DNA of 64,000 nt from Roseovarius carneus (GTDB lineage Bacteria; Pseudomonadota; Alphaproteobacteria; Rhodobacterales; Rhodobacteraceae): assembly GCF_020141465.1 (NCBI RefSeq), contig NZ_JAHSPD010000001.1:1904374-1968373 (forward strand), written 5' to 3'. Position 1 is the stretch's first letter. The number at the start of each line of letters is the position of its first letter. Both the position numbers and the translations under genes were made by a program. This document shows positions 17,073 through 25,224 of this stretch, piece after piece. Under the pieces are notes generated by a model. It was given only the letters and a program-made list of their open reading frames with translations. It was not told the DNA's origin and ran no database searches.

Positions 17073-17903
17073 ATGCGGTTTGTGAGATTTGGCGAGGTGG
17101 GGGCGGAGCGTCCCGGAGTTTTGGACAGCGCGGGGGGACTGCGGGATCTGTCGGGCGTGGTGGATGATCTGGCGGGCGATGTTCTGGCCGCGCTGCCGGA
17201 TGTGGACCCGCAGGGCCTGCCGGGTGTTGAGGGCAACCCGCGCTTGGGGCCGCCCGTGGGGCAGGTGGGTAAGCTGGTTGGGATTGGGCTCAATTATTCG
17301 GATCATGCGGCGGAGGCGGGGATGGATCCGCCGAAGGAGCCGATCCTTTTCATGAAGGCCACATCCTCGATCGTTGGCCCCTATGATGATGTGCTGTTGC
17401 CGCGCGGGTCGGAGAAGGGCGATTGGGAGGTGGAGCTTGGTGTGGTGATCGGAAAGCGCGCAAAATATGTGAGCGAGGCTAAGGCCTTGGATCATGTGGC
17501 GGGCTATATGATCATCAACGATGTGTCCGAGCGCGCATTTCAGATCGAGCGCGGTGGGCAGTGGACCAAGGGCAAATGCGCCGACACGTTCGGGCCGATG
17601 GGTCCGTGGCTTGTGACCCCTGATGAGGTGGGTGATCCTCAGGATCTGGACCTCACACTTGATCTGAATGGCGCGGCAGTGCAGCGGGGCCATACGTCCA
17701 GGATGATCTTTGGCGTGGCCCATATCATCAGCTATGTGAGCCATTTCATGAGCCTCAACCCGGGCGATGTGATCGCCACGGGCACGCCTGCGGGGGTCGG
17801 GATGGGGATGCGCCCTCAGCAGTTCCTGCGCGAGGGTGATGTGATGGAGCTTGGGATCAGCCGGCTTGGGCGGCAGCGGCAGGTGGTTGGCCGCGACGGC
17901 TAG
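17073..17903 (+). CDS. Fumarylacetoacetate hydrolase family protein
   Basis: A 276-residue enzyme of the FAH superfamily, which includes hydrolases and isomerases of C-C bond cleavage pathways. The catalytic core is seen in LVGIGLNYSDHAAEAG, the metal-binding DWEVELGVVIG, GYMIINDVSERAFQ, and the C-terminal DVIATGTPAGVG. GGGAGGGG precedes the ATG at 17073. The exact substrate is not evident; 2-keto-3-deoxy-fuconate or acylpyruvate type chemistry is possible. Its last 47 bases overlap the end of the convergent hydrolase gene, an unusually long tail-to-tail overlap. Confidence 0.88.
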   Translation: MRFVRFGEVGAERPGVLDSAGGLRDLSGVVDDLAGDVLAALPDVDPQGLPGVEGNPRLGPPVGQVGKLVGIGLNYSDHAAEAGMDPPKEPILFMKATSSIVGPYDDVLLPRGSEKGDWEVELGVVIGKRAKYVSEAKALDHVAGYMIINDVSERAFQIERGGQWTKGKCADTFGPMGPWLVTPDEVGDPQDLDLTLDLNGAAVQRGHTSRMIFGVAHIISYVSHFMSLNPGDVIATGTPAGVGMGMRPQQFLREGDVMELGISRLGRQRQVVGRDG

Positions 17904-18843
17904 GCGCGCGCTGGTTGTTGTAGAGATCGGCAATCATATCAAAGAGATATGTCCGCATGGTGGGCGTATCCATCAACGGCTCATGCAGCCCCCCGCCAAC
18001 CATTTCCAGATGGCTGCCTGGCCAGCGGTCCATCCGATCGAGTATCCGTGGCACATCGACGATATCTTCGCCGCTGCCCGCCACGGTCACGCAGGGAATA
18101 TCGGGTGAGGGCAGACGGGCCAGTGCCCTGCACTCGTAAAGCGCCTCATGCAGCCACCTGATGCTCGGCCCGCCAAGTGCCAGCTCGGGGTAGCGCGCGG
18201 TCTGGTCGATCATCGCCTGATACATCGGCGGATCATTGGTCAACCTGTTGGTCTCGAACGGCTCAGTCTGGACGTAATTCACACCCTTCTGGCCGGGCGC
18301 ATACAGTGCCCCGAGGCCGATGCGGCGGCTGCTCCAGCCCAGCGACCATGCGACGGGGCGCAGGATATCCTTCATCTGGATGCCCCACATCGGGCCAGAG
18401 AAGGCGCAAGTGGCGACATCCATCCCCGTCATCACGGCGCGCAGGCCGATGCAACCCCCCATGGAATGAGCCAGAAGATGCCATGGGCGGGGCAGGTCAA
18501 GCGCCTCAGCAGCGGCGAGCGCAGCCGTTACATCGCGTTGATAATCCGAGAAGAAACTCACATGGCCCAGCATTGGGTCGGGCGCGAGCCGATCCGACAG
18601 CCCCTGTCCGCGCCAGTCGATGATGATCGATGCAAAGCCCCGCGCGGCCAGGGCCTTGGCGGCAAAGGCGTATTTCTCGATATATTCCGTGCGGCCCGGA
18701 AATATGAACACTGTGCCCTGCGCGCCTTCTTTGGGAAACGCGCCCAGGCGCAGGCGCACGCCATCACCCGCACGCACCCAATAGGCGGCCCCGCCGGGCG
18801 GCGGGTCGGCCACATCCGCGTAGAAGGGCGCAGGCTCCAGCAT
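17857..18843 (-). CDS. Alpha/beta hydrolase (lysophospholipase/serine aminopeptidase type)
   Basis: A 328-residue soluble hydrolase. It has the FIFPGRTEYIEKY opening with an oxyanion role, DWRGQGLSDR, and the nucleophile elbow LLAHSMGG. The acid in AGSGEDIVDV and the histidine in GGGLHEPLMD complete the triad. The pattern is that of PldB-like lysophospholipases. The start codon overlaps the stop of the SCP2 gene by the ATGA arrangement, so the two proteins are made together, which fits a lipid-related role. The C-terminal tail is Pro/Ala-rich and lies within the overlap with the FAH gene. Confidence 0.87.
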   Translation of the reverse strand: MLEPAPFYADVADPPPGGAAYWVRAGDGVRLRLGAFPKEGAQGTVFIFPGRTEYIEKYAFAAKALAARGFASIIIDWRGQGLSDRLAPDPMLGHVSFFSDYQRDVTAALAAAEALDLPRPWHLLAHSMGGCIGLRAVMTGMDVATCAFSGPMWGIQMKDILRPVAWSLGWSSRRIGLGALYAPGQKGVNYVQTEPFETNRLTNDPPMYQAMIDQTARYPELALGGPSIRWLHEALYECRALARLPSPDIPCVTVAGSGEDIVDVPRILDRMDRWPGSHLEMVGGGLHEPLMDTPTMRTYLFDMIADLYNNQRAPSRRGQPPAAAAQAG

Positions 18844-19133
18844 CAGCCCAGAACGCTGCCCAGCTTCATCGCCATGCCCATATCGCCATCCACGGCCAGC
18901 TTACCGGACATGAAGGCGGCGGTCGGGTCCAGATCGCCTTCCATGATGGATTGGAACGTGTCGGCATCGGCGGTGAGGGTCACGTCCGTGTCCTCTTCGC
19001 TGGCGCGCGCGCCGGAGTTGTCGATCACAACAGAGCCTTCGCCGGTGATGTGGAACTTGGCTGTGCCGTCAAAATCCTTGCCCGCCATCTTGCCGTTCAG
19101 GGCCGCGACGGCCTGATCCAGTGTCTCGCTCAT
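18843..19133 (-). CDS. SCP2 sterol-binding domain protein
   Basis: A 96-residue single-domain SCP2 fold protein. It has DGTAKFHITGEGSVVIDN, DVTLTADADTFQSIMEGDLDP and FMSGKLAVDGDMGMAMKLG, the typical order of strands and the hydrophobic tunnel helix. Such proteins bind fatty acyl or other lipid ligands. It is first in a two-gene unit with the lysophospholipase-like hydrolase. AAGGAGGC lies just upstream of the ATG at 19133 on this strand. Confidence 0.9.
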   Translation of the reverse strand: MSETLDQAVAALNGKMAGKDFDGTAKFHITGEGSVVIDNSGARASEEDTDVTLTADADTFQSIMEGDLDPTAAFMSGKLAVDGDMGMAMKLGSVLG

Positions 19134-19204
19134 ATCTGCCTCCTTGAGAATTGAAGCGCCGGGGGGTTTGCTTTCCGGCGCTCTACGCTAAACTGATTGG
19201 TGTT

Positions 19205-19765
19205 ATGAGCATATATAGGCCCTTTTTCCAGAACATCGTTGCGGCAACTCTGCTGCTTGCCCTCTTTTCTGCGCCCGGCGGGGCCGAGGAGGCGCGGCTT
19301 GATCTGTTATACGGTCAACTTAAGGGCGCAGAGGCGCAGGATGCGCGCCGCATCGGCGAGGAAATCCGCCATGAATTGCGCAAGACAGGCTCGCCCTCGA
19401 TGGATTTGCTGGTCAAACGTGGACGTGATGCGATGGAGGCGGGCGATATGCGCGGCGCCATCGGGCATTTCACCGCTCTGACGGATCATGCGCCGGATTT
19501 CGCCGAAGGCTGGCATATGCGCTCGGTCGTCTTTGCCCGCGCCGGGATGCCGGGCCTCGCCTTGGCCGATCTTGAGCGGTCTCTTGGTCTTGATCCACGC
19601 AATTTTGCTGCGATCTATTCGCTCGGGGCGGTGCTGGAGCAGGTGGAGCAGCCCGAGCTTGCGCGCGAGGCCTATCAGCGCGTTGCGGCTATACATCCGC
19701 ATTTCGACGACATATCAGAGACGCTGAGCCGTCTGGACGAGGATCTTCGCGGCTCTGATCTCTGA
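19205..19765 (+). CDS. Exported tetratricopeptide repeat protein
   Basis: A 186-residue protein with a hydrophobic signal sequence ending about SAPGGAEEA. It carries at least two TPR motifs, visible in GDMRGAIGHFTALTDHAPDFAEGW and the next two 34-residue units with NFAAIYSLGAVLEQ. TPRs mediate protein contacts, so a periplasmic scaffold is likely. The ATG at 19205 gives a well-formed signal peptide; a TTG at 19151 would extend it without reason. Function is otherwise unknown. Confidence 0.78.
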   Translation: MSIYRPFFQNIVAATLLLALFSAPGGAEEARLDLLYGQLKGAEAQDARRIGEEIRHELRKTGSPSMDLLVKRGRDAMEAGDMRGAIGHFTALTDHAPDFAEGWHMRSVVFARAGMPGLALADLERSLGLDPRNFAAIYSLGAVLEQVEQPELAREAYQRVAAIHPHFDDISETLSRLDEDLRGSDL

Positions 19766-19805
19766 TCGGCACATCCACCACCCCAACCTAAAAAAGGCCC
19801 ACGCC

Positions 19806-22727
19806 ATGGCACAGCCGTCAAGAACCCTCGCGGTTCTGGGCCCCACCAACACCGGCAAGACGCATTATGCGATTGAACGGATGCTGGGCTATCCCACCGG
19901 GGTGATCGGCCTGCCGCTGCGCCTTTTGGCGCGCGAGGTCTACGACAAGATCGTCGCGATTCGCGGGCCGTCCGTCGTGGCTTTGGTCACGGGCGAGGAG
20001 AGGATCGTGCCGCCACGGGCCAAATACTGGGTCTGCACGGTAGAGGCGATGCCCGAGGGGATGGGCGCGGATTTTGTGGCCATCGACGAGATTCAGCTCT
20101 GTGCCGACCCTGAGCGCGGCCATGTCTTTACCGACCGGCTTTTGCGGATGCGCGGCCTGCGCGAGACGCAGTTTCTGGGGGCTGCCGCCATGCGCAGCGT
20201 GATCGCAGAGCTTGTGCCAGAGGTGGAATTCATCCCGCGCTCCCGAATGAGCCAGTTGACCTATTCAGGTCCGAAAAAGATAAGTAAGCTGCCGCCACGC
20301 ACGGCAATCGTCGGATTTTCGGTTGAGAATGTATATGCGATTGCCGAGCTATTACGTCGCCAGAAGGGCGGTGCGGCGGTTGTGATGGGCGCTCTCAGCC
20401 CGCGCACACGCAATGCGCAGGTCGATCTCTATCAAAACGGTGAGGTGGATTACCTCGTGGCCACGGATGCCATCGGGATGGGTCTCAATCTCGACATTAA
20501 CCATGTGGCCTTCTCGGCGCTGGCCAAATTCGACGGACGCCGTATGCGGGCGCTCATGCCCAATGAGCTGGGCCAGATCGCCGGGCGCGCCGGACGGGGC
20601 ATGTCGAACGGCACGTTTGGCGTGACAGGCGAGGCGCCGGACCTGCCCGAGGATATGGCCCGCGCCATCATGGACCACCGCTTTGCGCCCATCCGCAAAC
20701 TTGAATGGCGCAGTGCTGCGCTTCAGATGGGCTCGGTCGCGGCCCTCATAAAGTCGCTGGAGGCCAAGCCGGAGCACGAGCTTTTGGCACGCGCCCGAGA
20801 GGCGGATGACCTCAATGCGCTACGCAGCCTCTCTGAGGCCCCGGATGTGCGGGACCGCGCCACGAATGGCGCGTCGGTCAAGCTTCTTTGGGACGTGTGC
20901 CGCATCCCTGATTTTCGCGGCATCAGCCAGGCCGAACATGCGGGGCTTTTGGAGACGATTTTTCTGGATATGCACGAACGTGGCACGATCCCGGATGAGT
21001 GGCTCGCGCGGCAAATTCGTCGGATTGACCGCACCGATGGGGATATCGACACGCTTTCCAAAAGGTTGGCGTATATCCGCACATGGACCTATGTGGCGCA
21101 GCGCAAGGGCTGGGTCGAGGATGAAAGCCATTGGCGAGACGCCACGCGCGCTGTAGAAGACCGATTGTCAGACGCATTGCATGGAGCGCTGACCCAAAGA
21201 TTTGTGGATCGGCGCACCTCCGTGCTCTTGCGCCGGCTCAAGCAGAAGGAAGCCATCGTGGCAGATGTGAATGAGACAGGTGATGTGACGGTCGAGGGCG
21301 AATTCGTCGGCCGTTTGGACGGGTTCCGCTTTGCGCAGGATAAATCCGCCAGCGGGCCAGAGGCCAAGGCGCTCAGCCAGGCGAGCCTGCAAGCACTGGC
21401 CCCTCATTTCCATCTGCGCGCCGACAGGTTCTACAACGCGCCCGACACGGAGATTGATTTCACCGAGCAGGGGGGCCTCATGTGGGGCACCGATGCGGTG
21501 GGCCGTCTGGTCAAGGGCGCAGACCCTTTGAAGCCGCAAATCAAGGCGTTTGTCGATGAGGCAGCGGGCGCGGACGTGCTGCAAAAGGTCGAGCGGCGCT
21601 TGCAACATTTCATCGATCGCAAGATCGCGACACTTTTTGAGCCGCTTCTCGCGATCAGCCGGGACGAGGCGCTGACGGGTCTCGCGCGCGGCTTTGGGTT
21701 TCGCATGGTTGAGGCGCTCGGGCTTATCCCGCGCGGCGAGATTGCCGATGATGTGAAGGCGCTTGATCAGGACGCGCGGGGTGCTTTGCGCAAGCATGGC
21801 ATCCGGTTCGGGCAGTTCACGATCTTCATGCCGCTCTTGTTGAAGCCCGCACCGACGCGGCTGCGGCTGGTGCTTTGGTCGCTCTATAATGACCTCGACG
21901 AGTTCCCCGAATCTCCTCCCCCCGGTCTGGTGACCGTGCCTGCGGTGCAGGTGCCACAGGGCTATTATACCATGGCGGGCTACCGGGCTGCGGGTGCCCG
22001 CGCGATCCGCATTGATATGCTGGAGCGTTTGGCAGACATGCTGCGCGCCAAGGACAGCCGTGGCGGGTTTGAGGCCGATCCTGACATGCTGTCGATCACG
22101 GGCATGACGCTTGTGCAGTTTGCCGATCTGATGGGCGGGCTGGGCTACAAGGCCGAGCCTGGCGAACGGCCCAAGGTGAAGGCCGCGACGGCTGCGCCGG
22201 AGGCTGTGCCTGTGGACGCGGCGATTGCGGAGGCGGGTGCCGAAGTGGTGGCTGATAATGCACCTGAGGGTGCAATTCCTGATGAAGGCGTGGCCCCTGT
22301 GGCCTCTGTGGCCACCGAGCCGCAAGCGGCAGAGGACGCGCCAGCGGTGCCTGAGACAGCGGATGGTGATCTTCTGCCGGGCACGACCCCGGACGAGGCT
22401 GTGGAGCGCGTCGAGGCCAAGCCAGAGCCTGAGATTGAGACATTCTATACATTCACATGGGCCGGGCGGGGCAATCAGCAGCGCCGCCGCGACGCAGGCG
22501 CGCCGCAGGCGCGGGGCGACGCAAAGCCCGGCGAAGGCCGGGGCAAGCCGCGTGGCGAGGGCCGCGATGGTGACCGCAAGGGCGGGCGCAAGCCGCAAAA
22601 GGGCAAGGGCAAGCCACAGCGTGACCAAGGCCCCAAAACCTATGCCGCAGCTCCTGCTAAATCGGGCAAGATCGACCCTGACAATCCCTTCGCCGCCGCG
22701 CTGATGGGGCTTAAGGGCAAGGAGTGA
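19806..22727 (+). CDS. SUV3-like DExH RNA helicase
   Basis: A 973-residue superfamily 2 helicase. Walker A is GPTNTGKT (residues 12-19), motif II DEIQ (94-97) and motif VI QIAGRAGRG (257-265), all close to the mitochondrial SUV3 helicase that partners with RNA exonucleases. A long central part follows and then, from about residue 780, a low-complexity tail. The tail is first acidic and alanine-rich, then Gly/Arg/Lys-rich, ending DNPFAAALMGLKGKE. Such tails bind RNA. The stop overlaps the S4-protein start, coupling the two RNA-binding proteins. Homologues are common in Alphaproteobacteria, and the role is presumably RNA turnover. Confidence 0.88.
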   Translation: MAQPSRTLAVLGPTNTGKTHYAIERMLGYPTGVIGLPLRLLAREVYDKIVAIRGPSVVALVTGEERIVPPRAKYWVCTVEAMPEGMGADFVAIDEIQLCADPERGHVFTDRLLRMRGLRETQFLGAAAMRSVIAELVPEVEFIPRSRMSQLTYSGPKKISKLPPRTAIVGFSVENVYAIAELLRRQKGGAAVVMGALSPRTRNAQVDLYQNGEVDYLVATDAIGMGLNLDINHVAFSALAKFDGRRMRALMPNELGQIAGRAGRGMSNGTFGVTGEAPDLPEDMARAIMDHRFAPIRKLEWRSAALQMGSVAALIKSLEAKPEHELLARAREADDLNALRSLSEAPDVRDRATNGASVKLLWDVCRIPDFRGISQAEHAGLLETIFLDMHERGTIPDEWLARQIRRIDRTDGDIDTLSKRLAYIRTWTYVAQRKGWVEDESHWRDATRAVEDRLSDALHGALTQRFVDRRTSVLLRRLKQKEAIVADVNETGDVTVEGEFVGRLDGFRFAQDKSASGPEAKALSQASLQALAPHFHLRADRFYNAPDTEIDFTEQGGLMWGTDAVGRLVKGADPLKPQIKAFVDEAAGADVLQKVERRLQHFIDRKIATLFEPLLAISRDEALTGLARGFGFRMVEALGLIPRGEIADDVKALDQDARGALRKHGIRFGQFTIFMPLLLKPAPTRLRLVLWSLYNDLDEFPESPPPGLVTVPAVQVPQGYYTMAGYRAAGARAIRIDMLERLADMLRAKDSRGGFEADPDMLSITGMTLVQFADLMGGLGYKAEPGERPKVKAATAAPEAVPVDAAIAEAGAEVVADNAPEGAIPDEGVAPVASVATEPQAAEDAPAVPETADGDLLPGTTPDEAVERVEAKPEPEIETFYTFTWAGRGNQQRRRDAGAPQARGDAKPGEGRGKPRGEGRDGDRKGGRKPQKGKGKPQRDQGPKTYAAAPAKSGKIDPDNPFAAALMGLKGKE

Positions 22728-23155
22728 ACGGAGATACCACGAGGGATGCGACCCGCGACACCACCGAGGGCGGTGCGGAAAAGCTCCGCATTGACAAGTG
22801 GTTATGGCAGGCGCGCTTCTTCAAGACCCGCGCATTGGCCGCCAAAGTGGTGTCAGGCGGGCATGTGCGGGTGAACTCTACGCGCATTTCCAAACCGGCC
22901 AGCACCGTGCGCGCAGGCGATGTCCTGACATTTGCTCAGGCGCGCATCATCCGCGTGATCCGTGTGGAGGCCATTGGCACACGGCGTGGCCCCGCCCCCG
23001 AGGCACAGACCCTCTATACTGATCTCTCGCCCCCGCCTGATCCCGCCACACCGCGCGACCCTGTTCCACATACCCCCAAATTTGAGGGAAAAGGACGCCC
23101 CACAGGTCGCGACAGGCGCAAACTTGACCTCAATCATCGAGCTTCTCTTGATTGA
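22724..23155 (+). CDS. S4-domain RNA-binding protein (Hsp15-like)
   Basis: A 143-residue protein with an S4 domain at about residues 20-70 (RIDKWLWQARFFKTRALAAK, then GGHVRVN) as in heat-shock protein 15, which rescues blocked 50S subunits. The C-terminal part is basic and proline-rich. The likely start is GTG at 22724, overlapping the helicase stop; AAGGG at 22713-22717 is correctly spaced and no other start lies before the S4 domain. Co-expression with the helicase is therefore likely. Confidence 0.85.
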   Translation: MNGDTTRDATRDTTEGGAEKLRIDKWLWQARFFKTRALAAKVVSGGHVRVNSTRISKPASTVRAGDVLTFAQARIIRVIRVEAIGTRRGPAPEAQTLYTDLSPPPDPATPRDPVPHTPKFEGKGRPTGRDRRKLDLNHRASLD

Positions 23156-23206
23156 TGGTATGGCTTGATTTACCACGCCCCCAAACGCCGCATCTGAGAG
23201 ACGCCC

Positions 23207-23545
23207 ATGACCTATATCGTCACTGACAACTGCATCGCCTGCAAATACACCGATTGTGTCGAGGTGTGCCCGGTCGATTGTTTCTATGAGGGCGAGAATA
23301 TGTTGGTCATCCACCCGGATGAGTGCATTGATTGCGGTGTCTGCGAACCGGAATGCCCCGCCGATGCGATCCGCCCGGATACAGAGCCGGACATGGAGAA
23401 ATGGGTCGAGTTCAACCGCAAATATTCCGAGATGTGGCCGGTGATCATCACCAAGAAGGACGAGCTTCCTGAGGCCGCCGACCGTGATGGCGAAGACGGC
23501 AAGATGGAGAAGTATTTCTCTGAAACCCCCGGCGAGGGCGGATGA
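23207..23545 (+). CDS. fdxA: Seven-iron ferredoxin FdxA
   Basis: A 112-residue electron carrier with a 3Fe-4S and a 4Fe-4S cluster. Cysteines in the N-terminal half are at positions 9, 12, 17, 21 and 25, and [11 protein letters not shown] holds those at 40, 43, 46 and 50. The rest of the sequence, with [13 protein letters not shown], is typical of the FdxA family. An intrinsic terminator follows about 90 bases downstream. Its neighbour carD is a recurrent partner in this lineage. Confidence 0.96.
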   Translation: MTYIVTDNCIACKYTDCVEVCPVDCFYEGENMLVIHPDECIDCGVCEPECPADAIRPDTEPDMEKWVEFNRKYSEMWPVIITKKDELPEAADRDGEDGKMEKYFSETPGEGG

Positions 23546-23635
23546 TCTGAACCGTTCAGTCTGATTCGCGGGGGGTGGGGTGGCTCGCCCCTTGGTTCGG
23601 AGCTTTGATTTAAAGGCGAAACGCTACGTCTGATG

Positions 23636-23663
23636 AGCGCTCTCTTTCGGGGGGCGCTTTTTT
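23636..23663 (+). terminator. Intrinsic terminator after fdxA
   Basis: A 9-bp stem (23636-23644 with 23650-23658, containing two G-T pairs), a TTTCG loop and six T residues at 23658-23663. It lies between fdxA and carD and separates the two transcripts. Confidence 0.8.
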
Positions 23664-23824
23664 GTGCTATGGTGTTCATCAAATGTAATGTGCTGCTTGA
23701 TATCCATTTACCCACGCTGCCGCTTGGGGGATGGATTTCTTTGCGCCGATGCAATCTGTCCACCGCACCCTTTCGGGGGTGGGAGGACATGCAGAAGCGG
23801 GGCGGCCAAGTAAGGATGACATGA

Positions 23825-24340
23825 ATGAGCAAGTCCAAGAAGTCCGAGTTTCGTCCCAATGATTTCGTGGTCTACCCTGCGCATGGCGTGGGCAAGATCG
23901 TTTCCGTCGAGACGCAGGAGATTGCGGGGATCGAGCTGGAGCTTTTTGTGATTTCGTTTGAGAAGGACAAGATGACCCTGCGCGTGCCGACGCATAAGGC
24001 CACCGAGATCGGGATGCGCACATTGTCGAGCCCTGACACCGTGTCGCGCGCCATGACCACGCTCAAGGGCAAGGCAAAGGCCAAGAAGGCCATGTGGTCG
24101 CGCCGGGCGCAGGAATATGAGCAGAAGATCAACTCGGGTGATCTGATCTCAATCGCGGAGGTGGTTCGCGACCTGCACCGCACCGATGATCAGCGCGAGC
24201 AAAGCTACTCCGAGCGGCAGCTTTATGAGGCCGCACTTGAGCGGTTGACCCGTGAAGTGGCGGCTGTGAGCGGCGATGACGAAGTGCAGGCTGCCAAGCA
24301 GGTGGGCGATGTTTTGATCTCGCGGGTTGCTGCCGCCTGA
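23825..24340 (+). CDS. carD: CarD/CdnL family transcriptional regulator
   Basis: A 171-residue protein that binds the beta subunit of RNA polymerase and stabilises open complexes, important for rRNA and other promoters. The N-terminal Tudor-like domain has FRPNDFVVYPAHGVGKIVSVE and the C-terminal helical part has MWSRRAQEYEQKINSGD and VVRDLHR. AAGGA at 23813-23817 precedes the ATG. The 279-base region upstream holds the fdxA terminator and several small hairpins but no second gene I can support. A strong intrinsic terminator follows. Confidence 0.94.
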   Translation: MSKSKKSEFRPNDFVVYPAHGVGKIVSVETQEIAGIELELFVISFEKDKMTLRVPTHKATEIGMRTLSSPDTVSRAMTTLKGKAKAKKAMWSRRAQEYEQKINSGDLISIAEVVRDLHRTDDQREQSYSERQLYEAALERLTREVAAVSGDDEVQAAKQVGDVLISRVAAA

Positions 24341-24364
24341 AGGTAAGGTGACGGATTAAGAATT

Positions 24365-24394
24365 GGCCGTATCCCTTTGGGATGCGGCCTTTTT
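24365..24394 (+). terminator. Intrinsic terminator between carD and cobS
   Basis: An 11-bp stem (24365-24375/24379-24389, one G-T pair) with a TTT loop and five T residues (24390-24394). The T run enters the stop codon of the convergent cobS gene, so the structure lies at the shared 3' end. Confidence 0.88.
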
Positions 24395-25146
24395 CATGTG
24401 ATTAAGATCAGGAGCGCTGTGACCTCCGCCACCTGTTGTGCGGCCCCCAGGACATCTCCGGTTTGCCCTGAGATCTTGGCGCGCGCGATAAGCGAGAGCC
24501 CGAGCGCCGCAAGACCCGCCCCGATCAAAACGCCCAGAGCGCTTGGCCCCAATAGCGCCAGCGCCCCAAGGGTCGCGAGGCCCGCCGCCGCGATCACGGC
24601 CCCTTTCGGCGCGGCTCCGACCGAGGCCGAAAGGCCGCTTGCCCGCGCATGGGGCAGCGCCCACATCAGTGCGGGCATCACGCTGCGCGACACCATGCCA
24701 ACCGCCACCATCGCGGCCATGGCTGTGCCCGGTCCGGCCTCAAAAAGCAGCCATAACGCACCGCCGCGCGCCGCCAGCGACAGCACCAGAGCAATGACAC
24801 CGTAGCTGCCGATCTGGCTGTCTTTCATAATTTCCAGCCGCCGCTCCCGCGTCCAGCCGCCCCAGAACCCGTCGGCGCAATCGGCCAGCCCGTCCTCATG
24901 CAGCGCGCCGGTCACGATCACCTGCGCCGCCAGCGCGATCAGCGCCGCCAGCGCCGCAGGCAGCCCAAGCCAGAGCGCCAGCACCCCGGCGACGCCCCCA
25001 AGCGCACCGACCACGGCCCCAGCGAGCGGATAGGCCCAGGCCGCCGCCGCACCGCGCATATGCGCGCCGGGAATCGGCAAGCGCGTGAGCAATTGCAGCG
25101 CCGCCAGCACATCGGCGGGATCGAAGCTCGTGTCGTTTTTCGCCAT
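24394..25146 (-). CDS. cobS: Adenosylcobinamide-GDP ribazoletransferase CobS
   Basis: Membrane enzyme that joins adenosylcobinamide-GDP and alpha-ribazole in the last steps of cobalamin synthesis. Conserved patterns are LLTRLPIPG near the N-terminus and GALHEDGLADCADGFWGG with RRLEIMKDSQIGSYG, which form the metal-binding active site. Several hydrophobic helices follow. The length of 250 residues is usual. It is divergent from cobT with only 78 bases between the starts, and I see no cobalamin riboswitch in that gap. Also known as cobV in aerobic-pathway nomenclature. Confidence 0.95.
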   Translation of the reverse strand: MAKNDTSFDPADVLAALQLLTRLPIPGAHMRGAAAAWAYPLAGAVVGALGGVAGVLALWLGLPAALAALIALAAQVIVTGALHEDGLADCADGFWGGWTRERRLEIMKDSQIGSYGVIALVLSLAARGGALWLLFEAGPGTAMAAMVAVGMVSRSVMPALMWALPHARASGLSASVGAAPKGAVIAAAGLATLGALALLGPSALGVLIGAGLAALGLSLIARAKISGQTGDVLGAAQQVAEVTALLILIT

Positions 25147-25224
25147 ATTGGGCCCTTTTTCTGCTGCACGCGGCAGGTCCCTTTGCGATACATCACGGCA
25201 GGGGTTGGGTGCAACGGGGGTGAC

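Noticed and set aside
21168..22628. A 486-codon frame antisense to the SUV3-like helicase
   Set aside because: Low-complexity Arg/His/Leu composition and no motifs; it reflects the codon bias of the helicase tail.
23633..23824. A 63-codon frame before carD
   Set aside because: It starts inside the fdxA terminator, has no ribosome-binding site and shows no domain; it is more likely leader sequence.
24898..25224. Upstream extension of the cobT frame
   Set aside because: It lies antisense to cobS and has no similarity to the cobT N-terminus, which starts at 25225.
25147..25224. Cobalamin riboswitch between cobS and cobT
   Set aside because: The gap is only 78 bases and contains no B12-box-like sequence.
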